Source: Stappia stellulata DSM 5886
Lineage (GTDB): Bacteria; Pseudomonadota; Alphaproteobacteria; Rhizobiales; Stappiaceae
DNA: 64,000 nucleotides
Direction of reading: 5' to 3'
NCBI RefSeq assembly: GCF_000423705.1
Contig: NZ_KE384083.1
Span: forward strand, 686,462-750,461
The first letter of the stretch is position 1; each line of letters starts with the position of its first letter. Below, in pieces: positions 7,800 through 16,654 of this stretch. The notes beneath the pieces were generated by a model. The model made no database searches. It worked only from the letters and a program-made list of their open reading frames with translations, and was not told the DNA's origin. A program made the position numbers and the translations under genes.

Positions 7800-7817
7800 T
7801 CGAGGTAGCGGGCCCCG

Positions 7818-8318
7818 TCAGGCTGCCTGCCCGCCTTCCCCGTTTTCCATGCTTTGCCAGATTTTCTGGCGATTGCGGATCTCGCGCGGGGCGGGACCGA
7901 AATAGCTCGGCGTCTTGACGAAGTCGCGCGGCTGCATGATCACCGAATTGACGCGTTGATAGAGCGCCTTGGCGGAAATCGGCTTTGACAGGAGTTCGTG
8001 CACGCCGAGCCGTCGCGCCTCGATGATGCGGCTGCGTTCGGTGTGGCCCGTGACCATGATGATCGGGATGTAGGCGAAGGGGTTGTGCGGATTTCGGATC
8101 ATGCGGACCATGTCGGCGCCGTCGAGGATCGGCATCACCCAGTCCAGGATCAGGATATCCGGGTTCGCGCGTTCCATCGCCTCAAGCCCGGACGCGCCGT
8201 CCTCCGCCTCGACGATGCGACGCGCGCCGAAGCCTTGCAGCATGGTGCGCAGGATCGTGCGCATATACGCACTGTCCTCCACAAGCAGGAACGTCAGGGA
8301 TGCAAGATCGAGCGACAC
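7818..8318 (-). CDS. Single-domain CheY-like response regulator
   Basis: A 166-aa receiver domain with acidic pocket (VED at 13-15), phospho-acceptor Asp59 (LILDWVMP), the T of MVTGH and Lys of LLSKPIS. It is followed by a short 45-residue tail with no output domain. It therefore acts by protein interaction or as a phosphate shuttle. It has no adjacent kinase and converges with nsrR, so its partner cannot be read from the context. The alphaproteobacterial receiver-plus-short-tail proteins of this type have varied roles. Confidence 0.85.
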   Translation of the reverse strand: MSLDLASLTFLLVEDSAYMRTILRTMLQGFGARRIVEAEDGASGLEAMERANPDILILDWVMPILDGADMVRMIRNPHNPFAYIPIIMVTGHTERSRIIEARRLGVHELLSKPISAKALYQRVNSVIMQPRDFVKTPSYFGPAPREIRNRQKIWQSMENGEGGQAA

Positions 8319-8400
8319 GCAGAAACCTCCAGTCCGCCCCCTTATGACATGCGAAATCTGAAATAACGGTTAGCCTGGCCGCGCATAGGTAAAAAGGGCA

Positions 8401-8622
8401 TCAGCGCCCGTTGGACCGCTCGTCGCCGTCGCCATCCGGCGTGTGCTTGGGCGCCGGGCCGGGCGGATTCTTCTGCTCCGGCAGGTCGTCGTCCTGCAGG
8501 ATCCGGTATTTTGCGCCCTCCAGATCGTCGTATTGTCCGGCCTTCAGCGACCACAGGAACCCGGCAAGCCCGAGAAGGCCGAGCACCAGCGCAACGGGAA
8601 TGAGATAGATCAGGACGTCCAT
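8401..8622 (-). CDS. ccoS: CcoS, cbb3 oxidase maturation protein
   Basis: A 73-aa protein: one N-terminal transmembrane helix (MDVLIYLIPVALVLGLLGLA), the conserved FLWSLKAGQYDDLEGAKYRIL region of CcoS, then a disordered acidic tail. CcoS is needed for inserting haem and Cu cofactors into the CcoN subunit. Its ATG overlaps the ccoI stop as TGATG, so translation is coupled. It is the last gene of the ccoGHIS group. Confidence 0.93.
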   Translation of the reverse strand: MDVLIYLIPVALVLGLLGLAGFLWSLKAGQYDDLEGAKYRILQDDDLPEQKNPPGPAPKHTPDGDGDERSNGR

Positions 8623-10856
8623 CAGCTTTCTTCCTGCCGAGGGGGAACGGCTGCGCCAGCAACGCTCTGCGCGCCGAGGCGCAGGCGAAGCGCGTTGAGC
8701 GTGACGACGATCGAAGACAGCGACATGGCGAGCGCGGCGATCAGCGGGGTCACGAAACCGGCAACCGCGAAAGGCACGGCGACGAAATTGTAGAGCGTGG
8801 AAAACCACAGGTTCTGCATCATTGCCCCATGCGCCCGGCGCGACAAAGCCAACGCATCGCAGACCGGCGACAGCCGGTCGCCGAGGAACACCGCATCGGC
8901 CGCGGCCTGGGCCACATGAACGGCCGTGACGGGCGAGAGCGAGACATGGGCCGCCGCCAGTGCCGGCGCGTCGTTCAGCCCGTCGCCCACCATCAGGACC
9001 TTGTGACCCTCACCCGCCAGCGCCTCCAGGCGGGCGATCTTGTCCTTCGGCGTCAGGCCCGCGCGCCAATCCGCGATCCCGAGTGTCGCCGCAATGGCGG
9101 CGACAGGCGCCTCGCGGTCGCCTGACAGGATCGCAAGCCGGTAACCGGCCTTGCTGAGCCGCCCGACCGCTTCTGTCGCATCGGGCCGCAAGCGCTGCGC
9201 GATGAGGAAAGGTACGGGCGCCGCGTCGCCGTCGCGAAAGACCAGCAGCGAGGCACCGGGGTGATCGGCCGCGGCCCGTGCGGCTTCCCTCGGCGAAAGC
9301 CCGCAAAAGGCCGCACTGCCAAGGCGAAGCCGGCGTCCGTCGTGACGCGCCTCGACCCCTTCGCCCGGCGCTTCGCTCACCTGATCCAGTGGCACGCGCG
9401 CGTCGCTTGCCCGCGCCAGCGCGGCGGACAGGGGATGCCGGCTCGAGAGCGCCAACCGGCCGGCCAGCGCCTGCACGTCGGGATCGACCCTGTCGGCATC
9501 CACCAGCTCCGGCACGGCGAGCGTCAGCGTGCCGGTCTTGTCGAAGACGATCGTGTCGGCCTCCGCCAGCCGCTCGACCGCATCGCCGGCATGAAGCAGA
9601 ACGCCGGCTCGAAAGAGCAGCCCGGAGGTCACAACCTGCACGGCCGGGATGGCGAGGCCCAGGGCACAAGGACAAGTGATGATGAGAACGGAGATCGCGG
9701 TGACGAGCGCCGGTTGCCAGCCCTGCCCGCTCGCCCACCAGCCGAGAAAGGTCAGCGCGGCGGCGAGATGCACCAGCGGAGAATAATAGGCGGCCGCCCG
9801 GTCGGCGAGGCGCACGTGACGCGACTTCGCCTGCCCCGCCGCTTCCAGAAGGCGCGTGACCTCGTCGAGAAGCGTCGCGCCGGAGGCGGTGGTGACCTGC
9901 ACGGTGAGATTGGCGGAGGCATTGAGCGTCCCGGCATAGACAGCATCGCCAGCCTCGACGCGCGCAAGCGCGGTTTCGCCGGTGACGAGGCTCTGGTCGA
10001 TCTCGGAGGTGCCCGTCTCGACCCGCCCGTCGAGCGGCACCCGCTCGCCCGCCCGCACATAGATGCGCTGGCCCGGCTCCACCTTGGACAAGGGCACCTC
10101 GCGCAAGGATCCGTCGGCACGCTGCACGACGGCGGTTTCCGCCTTGAGCGCCGCGATGTTTTCCGCGAACGCCCGGGTGCGCCGGCGCATCATGTGGTCG
10201 AGATAGCGGCCGATCAGCAGGAAGAACAGCAGCATCACGGCCGATTCGAAATAGGCGTGATGCGCCGACTGGACGGTCTGCATGACCGAGAGGAAGAGCG
10301 CCAGCGACACGCCGATGACGATCGGCACGTCCATGTTGAGCCGGCGGGCGGCAAGCGCGGAGAAGGCGGAGCGCAGGAAGGGACGTCCGGCGTAGACGGC
10401 GGCAGGCAGCGCGATCAGCGCGGAGACCCAATGGAAGAAATCGCGGGTTTCCGGCGTGATGCCGGTGGCGTTGCCGGACCAGACGGAGACCGACAGCAGC
10501 ATGATGTTCATCATGGCGAAGCCGGAAACCGCCAGCGCGCGCAGCAACTCGCGCCCCGTGGCGTCGGCGCGCTCGCGGACCTGCGCGGGATCGAAGGGAT
10601 GCGCCCGGTAGCCCAGCCGCGACAGCGTCTCGACGATACGCTCCGCCGTGGTGCGCTCGGGCGTCCAATCGACCGCGAGCCGGTGGCTCGTCAGGTTGAG
10701 CCGCGCGGTCTCAACGCCCTCCTGTGCGCCGAGCCCGCGCTCGATCTCCACCATGCAGGCGGCACAGGTCACGCCCTCCACGGCCAGATCCATGTGGGCC
10801 CGGCCCTCGGGCGTCAGCGTGATGAAGGCGTCCCAGTCCCGCTCATGTGCGGTCAT
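8622..10856 (-). CDS. ccoI: CcoI/FixI copper-transporting P1B-type ATPase
   Basis: A 744-aa polytopic ATPase that supplies copper to the cbb3 oxidase. An N-terminal heavy-metal domain has CAAC at residues 31-34. Then come eight predicted membrane helices with the CPC transport motif (ITCPCALGL), the phosphorylation motif DKTGTLT, and the hinge GDGLNDAPAL. The metal domain and length match FixI rather than the detoxifying CopA type. The gene lies between ccoH (30 nt upstream) and ccoS (overlapping), the normal order. ATG 10856 begins MTAHERDWDAF, typical of the family. Confidence 0.95.
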   Translation of the reverse strand: MTAHERDWDAFITLTPEGRAHMDLAVEGVTCAACMVEIERGLGAQEGVETARLNLTSHRLAVDWTPERTTAERIVETLSRLGYRAHPFDPAQVRERADATGRELLRALAVSGFAMMNIMLLSVSVWSGNATGITPETRDFFHWVSALIALPAAVYAGRPFLRSAFSALAARRLNMDVPIVIGVSLALFLSVMQTVQSAHHAYFESAVMLLFFLLIGRYLDHMMRRRTRAFAENIAALKAETAVVQRADGSLREVPLSKVEPGQRIYVRAGERVPLDGRVETGTSEIDQSLVTGETALARVEAGDAVYAGTLNASANLTVQVTTASGATLLDEVTRLLEAAGQAKSRHVRLADRAAAYYSPLVHLAAALTFLGWWASGQGWQPALVTAISVLIITCPCALGLAIPAVQVVTSGLLFRAGVLLHAGDAVERLAEADTIVFDKTGTLTLAVPELVDADRVDPDVQALAGRLALSSRHPLSAALARASDARVPLDQVSEAPGEGVEARHDGRRLRLGSAAFCGLSPREAARAAADHPGASLLVFRDGDAAPVPFLIAQRLRPDATEAVGRLSKAGYRLAILSGDREAPVAAIAATLGIADWRAGLTPKDKIARLEALAGEGHKVLMVGDGLNDAPALAAAHVSLSPVTAVHVAQAAADAVFLGDRLSPVCDALALSRRAHGAMMQNLWFSTLYNFVAVPFAVAGFVTPLIAALAMSLSSIVVTLNALRLRLGAQSVAGAAVPPRQEES

Positions 10857-10885
10857 GATTGCACCGCACGCATGTGCGTGCTCCC

Positions 10886-11413
10886 CTATTGCGAGAGGTA
10901 CAGACGGTTGCGCGACTTGAAGGCCGCGCCGTCCTGCCCGCCCAGCGCCTCGAGATCGAGGATCCAGTTCCCCGCCGCCAGGTCTTTCACCATCGCCTGG
11001 TAGCGACCGCTCTCGCCTTCCTGCAGAACGACGACAAGCGGCGCCTCGGGGCTCGCGGGACGCCGCAGGGTTGCGGTGACCGCAAGGCCCGAAAGCGGCG
11101 CGTCGCCGGCATCGCGGGCCACGACCTCGACGCGCGCGGCTGTCTCGCCGGCCCGTTCGAGTGCCCCGGAGACCGACCAGTCGCGCGCCGCCTGCGCGCG
11201 CGAGGCGGCGATGGCGTCATTGTAGGCCAGGCCGTCCTCATAGGCCGTCTCGGTGACGACACCGGGGAAGGACGACAAGGCCAGATGGAGGAAGATCGCA
11301 TTGGCGATGAAGATGACCGTGAAAAAGCCGATCATCCAGAAGAGGACCGTCCGTCCTGTGATTTTCCGCTCCGCACGCGGTTGGGTCATGGTGTCCGCCA
11401 TTGATGATGTCAT
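10886..11413 (-). CDS. ccoH: CcoH/FixH, cbb3 oxidase assembly protein
   Basis: A 175-aa protein: a cytoplasmic N-terminus (RKITGRTVLF), one transmembrane helix (WMIGFFTVIFIANAIFLHLA) and a periplasmic beta-rich domain beginning ALSSFPGVVTETAYEDGLAYN, which is the FixH signature. CcoH stays with the assembled oxidase and stabilises it. The start was placed at ATG 11413 (MTSSMADT); two later ATGs are possible, and a longer frame upstream lacks family similarity. A hairpin separates it from ccoG. Confidence 0.92.
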   Translation of the reverse strand: MTSSMADTMTQPRAERKITGRTVLFWMIGFFTVIFIANAIFLHLALSSFPGVVTETAYEDGLAYNDAIAASRAQAARDWSVSGALERAGETAARVEVVARDAGDAPLSGLAVTATLRRPASPEAPLVVVLQEGESGRYQAMVKDLAAGNWILDLEALGGQDGAAFKSRNRLYLSQ

Positions 11414-11522
11414 TTCAAGAAACCGTCCTATCGCATGGCACCCGGCGGCGCCGGCCGCAAGTCTTCCCGATACATAACCGGTTCCGCGTCCGCGATCCTT
11501 GACACGGATCATCGGAAAACGA

Positions 11523-11558
11523 CAACCGGCCGAAGCCCGATGGGGCTCCGGCCGGTTG
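11523..11558 (-). terminator. Hairpin between ccoG and ccoH
   Basis: CAACCGGCCG (11523-11532) pairs perfectly with CGGCCGGTTG (11549-11558), with an inner AGCCC/GGGCT stem. On the minus strand it is followed by TCGTTTTCC. It sits just after the ccoG stop, within what is normally one operon, so it may terminate or attenuate transcription into ccoHIS, or protect the ccoG mRNA. Confidence 0.65.
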
Positions 11559-11574
11559 CAGGCAGCGTCCGCCC

Positions 11575-13032
11575 TCAGGGCGCCTTGAAGAAGTCCGACC
11601 CCGTGGCGACCTCGCCCATCACCGTTTCCGTGATGCGGAAGGTGATCGGCGTCGTCTTCGGCATTTCAGCCTCCGCCGGCGAAAAGACGAGCACGCGCAC
11701 CTCTCGGGTGGTGTCCGGTCCGACACCGATCACCGGCCGGCCGGTCACGGTCTGGTCGATGCCGACCGCCTCGACCCGGGTGCCCTCGGGCATGCCCTCG
11801 ACGGACAGGATGAAGTCGCGCTGCACCTGACGCTTGTTGAGCAGACGGATCGTATAGCCGTTCCTGACCGCGCCATCGGACAATTCGACATAGATCGGAT
11901 TGCGGTCGTGGAGCACGTTGACGCCCTCCAGCTCGCGGGTCGCCAGCGCATAAGCCATGATCGCGCTGATCAGCAGAATCACCGCGACATAGATCACCGT
12001 GCGCGGGCGCACGATGCGCACGAAGGTCTCCTTGCCCTCCATGCGGCGCTGAATGTTCTCGTCCGTGTCATAGGCGATCAGACCGCGCGGCTTGCCGACC
12101 TTGTCCATCACATCGTCGCAGGCATCGATGCACAACCCGCATTGGATGCAGCCGAGCTGCGTTCCGTTGCGAATGTCGACCCCCGTCGGGCAGGCATGGA
12201 AACACTGGTGGCAGTCGATGCAATCGCCGGCCGGCTGGCCTTCCGCTTCGCGCTTGAGGTTCTGCTTCAGCGAACCGCGCGGCTCGCCGCGGTCGTAGCG
12301 ATAGGTAACGTTCAGCGCTTCCTCGTCGGTCAGCGCCGCCTGAATACGCGGCCAGGGACAGAGGAAGATGCAGACCTGCTCGCGCATGTGACCGGCGAGC
12401 GCATAGGTGGTGAAGGTGAGAATGCCGATCCACAGATAGGCGGCGAAGGCCGCCTGCCCGGTGGCGAGATCCATCACCAGCGTCGGCGCATCCGCGAAGT
12501 AAAGCACCCAGGCCCCGCCTGTCCACCAGGCGATTAGCAGCCACAATGTGTGCTTGGAGACTTTCTGCGTGATCTTTTTCAGCGTCCAGGGCTGCTTCTC
12601 GAGCCGGATCCGGTCGCGGCGGTCGCCTTCCGTGTGGCGCTCGACCCACAGAAACAGGTCCGTCCAGACGGTCTGCGGGCACAGGTAGCCGCACCATACG
12701 CGCCCGGCGACAGCGTTCATCAGGAAAAGCGCCATGGCCGCCAGGATCAGCAGGCCGGTCAGATAGTAGACCTCCTGCGGCCAGATCTCGATGAAGAAGA
12801 AATAGGCGCGCCGGCCCGTCATGTCGATCAGGACCGCCTGGTCAGGCGCATTCGGCCCGCGATCCCACCGCACGAACGGCAAAAAATAGTAGATGCCGAG
12901 CGTCGCGAACAGAACCGCCCACTTGATCTTGCGAAAGGTCCCGTGGACCGCCATCGGGTAGATCTTCTTCGCCGAGGCAAACCACTCGTCGGGGTGGGCT
13001 CCAGAGCCCGATGGATCCGTTTCTGCACGCAT
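11575..13032 (-). CDS. ccoG: CcoG/FixG, membrane 4Fe-4S cupric reductase for cbb3 assembly
   Basis: About 485 aa. Membrane helices occupy the N-terminal half, with VWCGYLCPQTVWTD and the CPW motif (FLCPWPRIQ). A ferredoxin-type 2x[4Fe-4S] domain follows (CIDCHQCFHACP and CIQCGLCIDACD), then another helix and a C-terminal immunoglobulin-like periplasmic domain (IgFixG). CcoG reduces Cu(II) to Cu(I) for the oxidase copper site. ATG 13032 was chosen; a TTG four codons upstream is the alternative. An FNR/FixK box lies about 215 bp upstream. Confidence 0.95.
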   Translation of the reverse strand: MRAETDPSGSGAHPDEWFASAKKIYPMAVHGTFRKIKWAVLFATLGIYYFLPFVRWDRGPNAPDQAVLIDMTGRRAYFFFIEIWPQEVYYLTGLLILAAMALFLMNAVAGRVWCGYLCPQTVWTDLFLWVERHTEGDRRDRIRLEKQPWTLKKITQKVSKHTLWLLIAWWTGGAWVLYFADAPTLVMDLATGQAAFAAYLWIGILTFTTYALAGHMREQVCIFLCPWPRIQAALTDEEALNVTYRYDRGEPRGSLKQNLKREAEGQPAGDCIDCHQCFHACPTGVDIRNGTQLGCIQCGLCIDACDDVMDKVGKPRGLIAYDTDENIQRRMEGKETFVRIVRPRTVIYVAVILLISAIMAYALATRELEGVNVLHDRNPIYVELSDGAVRNGYTIRLLNKRQVQRDFILSVEGMPEGTRVEAVGIDQTVTGRPVIGVGPDTTREVRVLVFSPAEAEMPKTTPITFRITETVMGEVATGSDFFKAP

Positions 13033-13247
13033 CGTTCCGTCCAATCTTCCAATCTCTCATGTCCCGCCCCACGGGACAATTGGGGAGCGCCGTGTGCAAC
13101 ACCTGCGCGCTCATCTGCCGGCACAGTATCCGATCGGTCTTTACATCGCCTTGCGACACGTCAACACCGCGACAATCGGTCACTTTGGCAGCGCGCACCC
13201 CTGTTTGCGCAGTGTCACGGGGATAACCCGTCACCACAGTCCGCACC

Positions 13248-13261
13248 TTGATCCGCGTCAA
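13248..13261. promoter_or_regulatory. FNR/FixK-type box between ccoG and amine oxidase gene
   Basis: TTGAT-CCGC-GTCAA matches the FNR/FixK consensus TTGAT-N4-ATCAA at 9 of 10 positions. It lies 216 bp above the ccoG ATG and 151 bp above the divergent amine oxidase ATG. Regulation of ccoG is the expected role; control of the oxidase gene is also geometrically possible. Confidence 0.72.
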
Positions 13262-13411
13262 GCGCCGGCGCTCGCGGGGTGCGACAATCTGGCCGGAATT
13301 GCACAATCGCGCGCCGCCGTTCGCGCTAGGCTGGCGCATGCGAAGACCGCAACCAAGGCGGCACGCACCTGCAATCGACCAGACCGGATCACACTTCAGG
13401 GGAACCCAAAC

Positions 13412-15412
13412 ATGCGATCATCGCACATCGGACACCTGCTGGCGGGGGGAGCGATGACGCTCGGCCTCGCGCTTTCCACAGCCTCCGCCCATCCACTCGA
13501 CGGATTGAGCGAAGCGGAGATCGGCGAAGCCGTGGCCCTGCTGCAGGCCGCCGGCCACACGAATGCCGAAACGCTCTATCCCTATATCTCGCTGCTGGAA
13601 CCGGAAAAATCGATTGTGCTCGACTGGCGCGAGGGCCAGCCGGAGCCGCGTGCGGCCGAAGTTCACTTCAAGACCGCGGACGGCGCCTTCGTCGCGGAGG
13701 TCAATCTGACCGGCGACGCCGTCGTCTCCGTCGAGCCGGCGGCCGGGGAGACGATGATCCTGCTCACCGAGTTCCTGACCGCGATGGAACTTGCCACCTC
13801 CGATCCCGCCTTTGTCGCGGGACTCGAAAAACGTGGCCTGACGGCCGACGACGTCTTCTGCCTGCCACTGACGGCCGGGCGGTTCGGCCTCGCGGAAGAA
13901 GACGGTCGACGGTTGATGAAGGTGCCCTGCTACGTGCTGCCGGAAGGGTCCAATTTCTACGCCAAGCCGATCGAGGGGCTCTACGCGGTGGTCGACCTCA
14001 ACGCGGATGAGGTCGTGGAAGTGTTCGACTCCGGCGTGCTGCCGCTTCCCGAAGATCCCTGGGGCTATACCGAGGCCGAAGTGGAGGCACGGACCGGCAC
14101 GCTTCGCCCGCGCGCCAACCCGGCCCGTCTCAGCCAGCCGGGCGGCTCCAACATCACCATCGAGAACGGCCAGATCTCCTGGGACATCTGGCGGTTTCGC
14201 GCCCGCGTCGACAAGCGTCCCGGGCTGGTTCTCTCCAACATCGACGTGAAGGACGGCGAGCGCTGGCGTTCGGTGCTCTATCAGGCGCATCTGTCGGAGG
14301 TCTTCGTGCCCTACATGGATCCGGACGCCGGCTGGTACTGGCGCACCTACATGGACAGCGGCGAATACGGCTTCGGCACTTTCCTCTCGCCGCTGCGTCC
14401 CGGCGTCGACTGTCCCGCCTACGCGCAATATCTGCCCGCGCTCGTGCATCAGGACGACGGCTCGCCGCTGTCCATTCCCGGCGCGATCTGTGTCTTCGAA
14501 CGCAACATCGGCGATCCCGCCTGGCGCCATTTCGAGATCTTCGCCCAATCGGAAAGCGAGTTCGTACCAGCCGAAGGGCGTCCGGCGACACAGCTTGTCG
14601 TGCGCACCGCCTCCGAGGTCGGCAATTACGACTATCTCGTCGACTACATCTTCCATCAGGACGGACGGATCGACGTCATGGTCGGATCCACCGGACTGGA
14701 CGCGGTCAAGGGCGCCGCGATCAAGTCGATGGCCGACGAGGGTGCTGCGGAAGAAACCCGCTACGGCACGCTGATCGCGCCCAACCTGATCGCGCCCAAC
14801 CACGATCATTTCTTCAACTTCAAGCTCGACTTCGACGTCGACGGCACACCCAACACCTTCATGCGCACGGCGCTTGTCAAGGGCGAGGTCGAGGCCGATG
14901 CACCGCGCCGCTCGCTCTGGGTGACGCAAACGGCCGCCGCGGAAACCGAGCTTGGCGGGCGCTACAAGGTCAATCCGAACACGCCGGCGATGTATCACAT
15001 CATGAACATGGGTGCGGAGGGGCCGCTCGGCCACAAGCCCGGCTACATGATCGTCCCGAACAATTCGGTCGCCTATTCGCCGTTCGACTTCGAAAACGAC
15101 CCGCCGATGAAGCGCAACGCCTATGTGGAATACACGATCTGGAACACGCCCTACGACCGCGACGAGCGTTATGCGGGCGGGCGTTTCGCGTTCCAGAGCG
15201 ATGGCTCCGACACGCTGGCCACCTGGACGCAGCAGGACCGGCCGATCGCGAATACCGATATCGTGACCTGGTACACGATGGGCTTCCATCATGTGCCCCA
15301 CACGGAAGACTGGCCGGTGATGTCGACCATGTGGAAAGGCTTTTCGCTCAGGCCCTTCAACTTCTTCCCGCACAATCCGGCGCTGACGATCCGTCTCGAC
15401 GACGGCTCCTGA
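13412..15412 (+). CDS. Periplasmic copper (TPQ) primary-amine oxidase
   Basis: A 666-aa secreted enzyme that oxidises primary amines to aldehyde, NH3 and H2O2. It has a Sec signal (MRSSHIGHLLAGGAMTLGLA, cleavage near ASA-HP). Residues visible: catalytic base Asp315 (TYMDSGEYGFG), topaquinone precursor Tyr406 in NYDY, copper ligands His464 and His466 (NHDHFF), and the third His near 627 (HHVPHTEDWPVM). Length fits the family. A downstream AraC gene, 123 nt later, is its likely regulator. It lies inside the cco region, splitting ccoGHIS from ccoNOQP. The ATG has CAGGGGAA upstream. Confidence 0.93.
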   Translation: MRSSHIGHLLAGGAMTLGLALSTASAHPLDGLSEAEIGEAVALLQAAGHTNAETLYPYISLLEPEKSIVLDWREGQPEPRAAEVHFKTADGAFVAEVNLTGDAVVSVEPAAGETMILLTEFLTAMELATSDPAFVAGLEKRGLTADDVFCLPLTAGRFGLAEEDGRRLMKVPCYVLPEGSNFYAKPIEGLYAVVDLNADEVVEVFDSGVLPLPEDPWGYTEAEVEARTGTLRPRANPARLSQPGGSNITIENGQISWDIWRFRARVDKRPGLVLSNIDVKDGERWRSVLYQAHLSEVFVPYMDPDAGWYWRTYMDSGEYGFGTFLSPLRPGVDCPAYAQYLPALVHQDDGSPLSIPGAICVFERNIGDPAWRHFEIFAQSESEFVPAEGRPATQLVVRTASEVGNYDYLVDYIFHQDGRIDVMVGSTGLDAVKGAAIKSMADEGAAEETRYGTLIAPNLIAPNHDHFFNFKLDFDVDGTPNTFMRTALVKGEVEADAPRRSLWVTQTAAAETELGGRYKVNPNTPAMYHIMNMGAEGPLGHKPGYMIVPNNSVAYSPFDFENDPPMKRNAYVEYTIWNTPYDRDERYAGGRFAFQSDGSDTLATWTQQDRPIANTDIVTWYTMGFHHVPHTEDWPVMSTMWKGFSLRPFNFFPHNPALTIRLDDGS

Positions 15413-15421
15413 TACGCCCTT

Positions 15422-15448
15422 GCAGGGCGGCGGCTTGCGCTGCCCTGC
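15422..15448 (+). terminator. Hairpin after the amine oxidase gene
   Basis: GCAGGGC and GCCCTGC arms (7 bp, loop 13) begin 10 nt after the stop and are followed by CCCTTTC. There is only a weak T tract, so termination is plausible but uncertain; the araC gene lies 88 nt further on. Confidence 0.4.
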
Positions 15449-15535
15449 CCCTTTCGGCACGGCCCGTCGGCTTCACCGCGATTGACACGGCCTGTTCTGC
15501 CGCGCGACGCTTCGCGGCGAGGACGGGAAAACCCC

Positions 15536-16558
15536 ATGCAGGATTTCACCATTCCCGAGGCGACCATCGGCGCGGCTGCGCTGCCGCTGATCGCCAACGC
15601 GATGCAAGAGGCCGGTGTCGACGCCACGCGCGCCTTCGCCGACAGCGGCCTCGACGCACCGCCCCACACACCGCGCGGGACCGGCGGCGAGCTGCCGCTT
15701 GTCCAGTTTACCCGCCTGCTTCAGGCCGGCGGTGCCCAGGCACCCGACGCCGGGCGCATGTGGCGCTGCGGCGAGGCGATCGCCACGCCGGCGCTGGCGG
15801 GCCTGTTTCCCGCCTGCCTTGAGGCGCAAGACCTCGGCGACCTTCTCGACCGGCTGCTTTGCGACCTGCAGGACCTGCAGCACGGAACGGCGTTTCACCG
15901 CGAGGTCGCCGACGACACCTGCCTGCTCAGCTATCGCATCATCGATCCCGCGATCTGGCCGCGCTCGCGCGACGCGGAATTCACCCTCGCCTTCCTCGAC
16001 GCCGTGGTGCGCCGGTTTACCGCCAGCAGCGGCTGCGCGGTCGCGCTCTCCTTCGAGCACGAACGCGACACACGTGCCGATCTGGCGCGCCTGGCCGGCG
16101 TCGCGCCGCTCCACGGCGAGCCCTGCAACCTGCTGGCGTTTCCGGCACGGCTGCTGGAGACGCCGATTGCCGCCGACCGGACTGGCGAACCTGCACCTCC
16201 CGGAAAGGCCCCCCGGCGGGAGCGGTCACGCGAGCGCCGCAGCGGCGAGATCGTGGAAGCGGTTTATCGCAGGCTTGGCCAGGGCGCGTTGACCCAGGGA
16301 ACAATCGCGGCGGATTGCGGCATGTCGGAACGCAGCCTGCGCCGGGAACTGGTGCGCGCCGGCTGCAGTTTCCGCGCGCTGAGAGACGATGCGCGCACGC
16401 AATATGCGCTGTGGGCGCTGCGCGAGACCCGTCTGCCGGTCAGCGAGATCGCGCATCGGCTCGGCTACGACAGCCAGGGCGCCTTCGCGCGGGCGTTCAG
16501 AAAATCCACCGGCACGCCCCCGAGCGGATTGCGCCGGGACACGTTGAGGCGCGACTGA
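15536..16558 (+). CDS. AraC-family transcriptional regulator
   Basis: A 340-aa protein from ATG 15536. The N-terminal sensing region (about 1-230) resembles the arabinose-binding-type domain of OruR-like and other AraC regulators. The C-terminal AraC DNA-binding domain has two helix-turn-helix units: GTIAADCGMSERSLRREL and the family hallmark SEIAHRLGYDSQGAFARAFR followed by TGTPPSGLR. Its tandem place after the copper amine oxidase suggests amine-dependent activation of that gene. An upstream in-frame start at 15482 would add 18 residues of poor quality. Confidence 0.85.
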   Translation: MQDFTIPEATIGAAALPLIANAMQEAGVDATRAFADSGLDAPPHTPRGTGGELPLVQFTRLLQAGGAQAPDAGRMWRCGEAIATPALAGLFPACLEAQDLGDLLDRLLCDLQDLQHGTAFHREVADDTCLLSYRIIDPAIWPRSRDAEFTLAFLDAVVRRFTASSGCAVALSFEHERDTRADLARLAGVAPLHGEPCNLLAFPARLLETPIAADRTGEPAPPGKAPRRERSRERRSGEIVEAVYRRLGQGALTQGTIAADCGMSERSLRRELVRAGCSFRALRDDARTQYALWALRETRLPVSEIAHRLGYDSQGAFARAFRKSTGTPPSGLRRDTLRRD

Positions 16559-16601
16559 CGGGCAAGGGCCAGCCGCGAGGATATCCCTTTTTGGCACGAA
16601 A

Positions 16602-16629
16602 ACGCCCGGAGCCTTGCGGTCCCGGGCGT
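16602..16629 (-). terminator. Terminator between araC and amidohydrolase genes
   Basis: ACGCCCGG (16602-16609) pairs with CCGGGCGT (16622-16629). On the minus strand it is followed by TTTTCGTGCC, giving a usable rho-independent terminator for the amidohydrolase gene. It may serve the convergent araC gene as well. Confidence 0.65.
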
Positions 16630-16654
16630 CGGTGTTTCAGCTTGCGTCGCCCCC

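Noticed and set aside
13418-15460. Minus-strand open frame (680 codons) over the amine oxidase gene
   Set aside because: The plus strand has all copper amine oxidase catalytic residues; the antisense translation has no recognisable domain.
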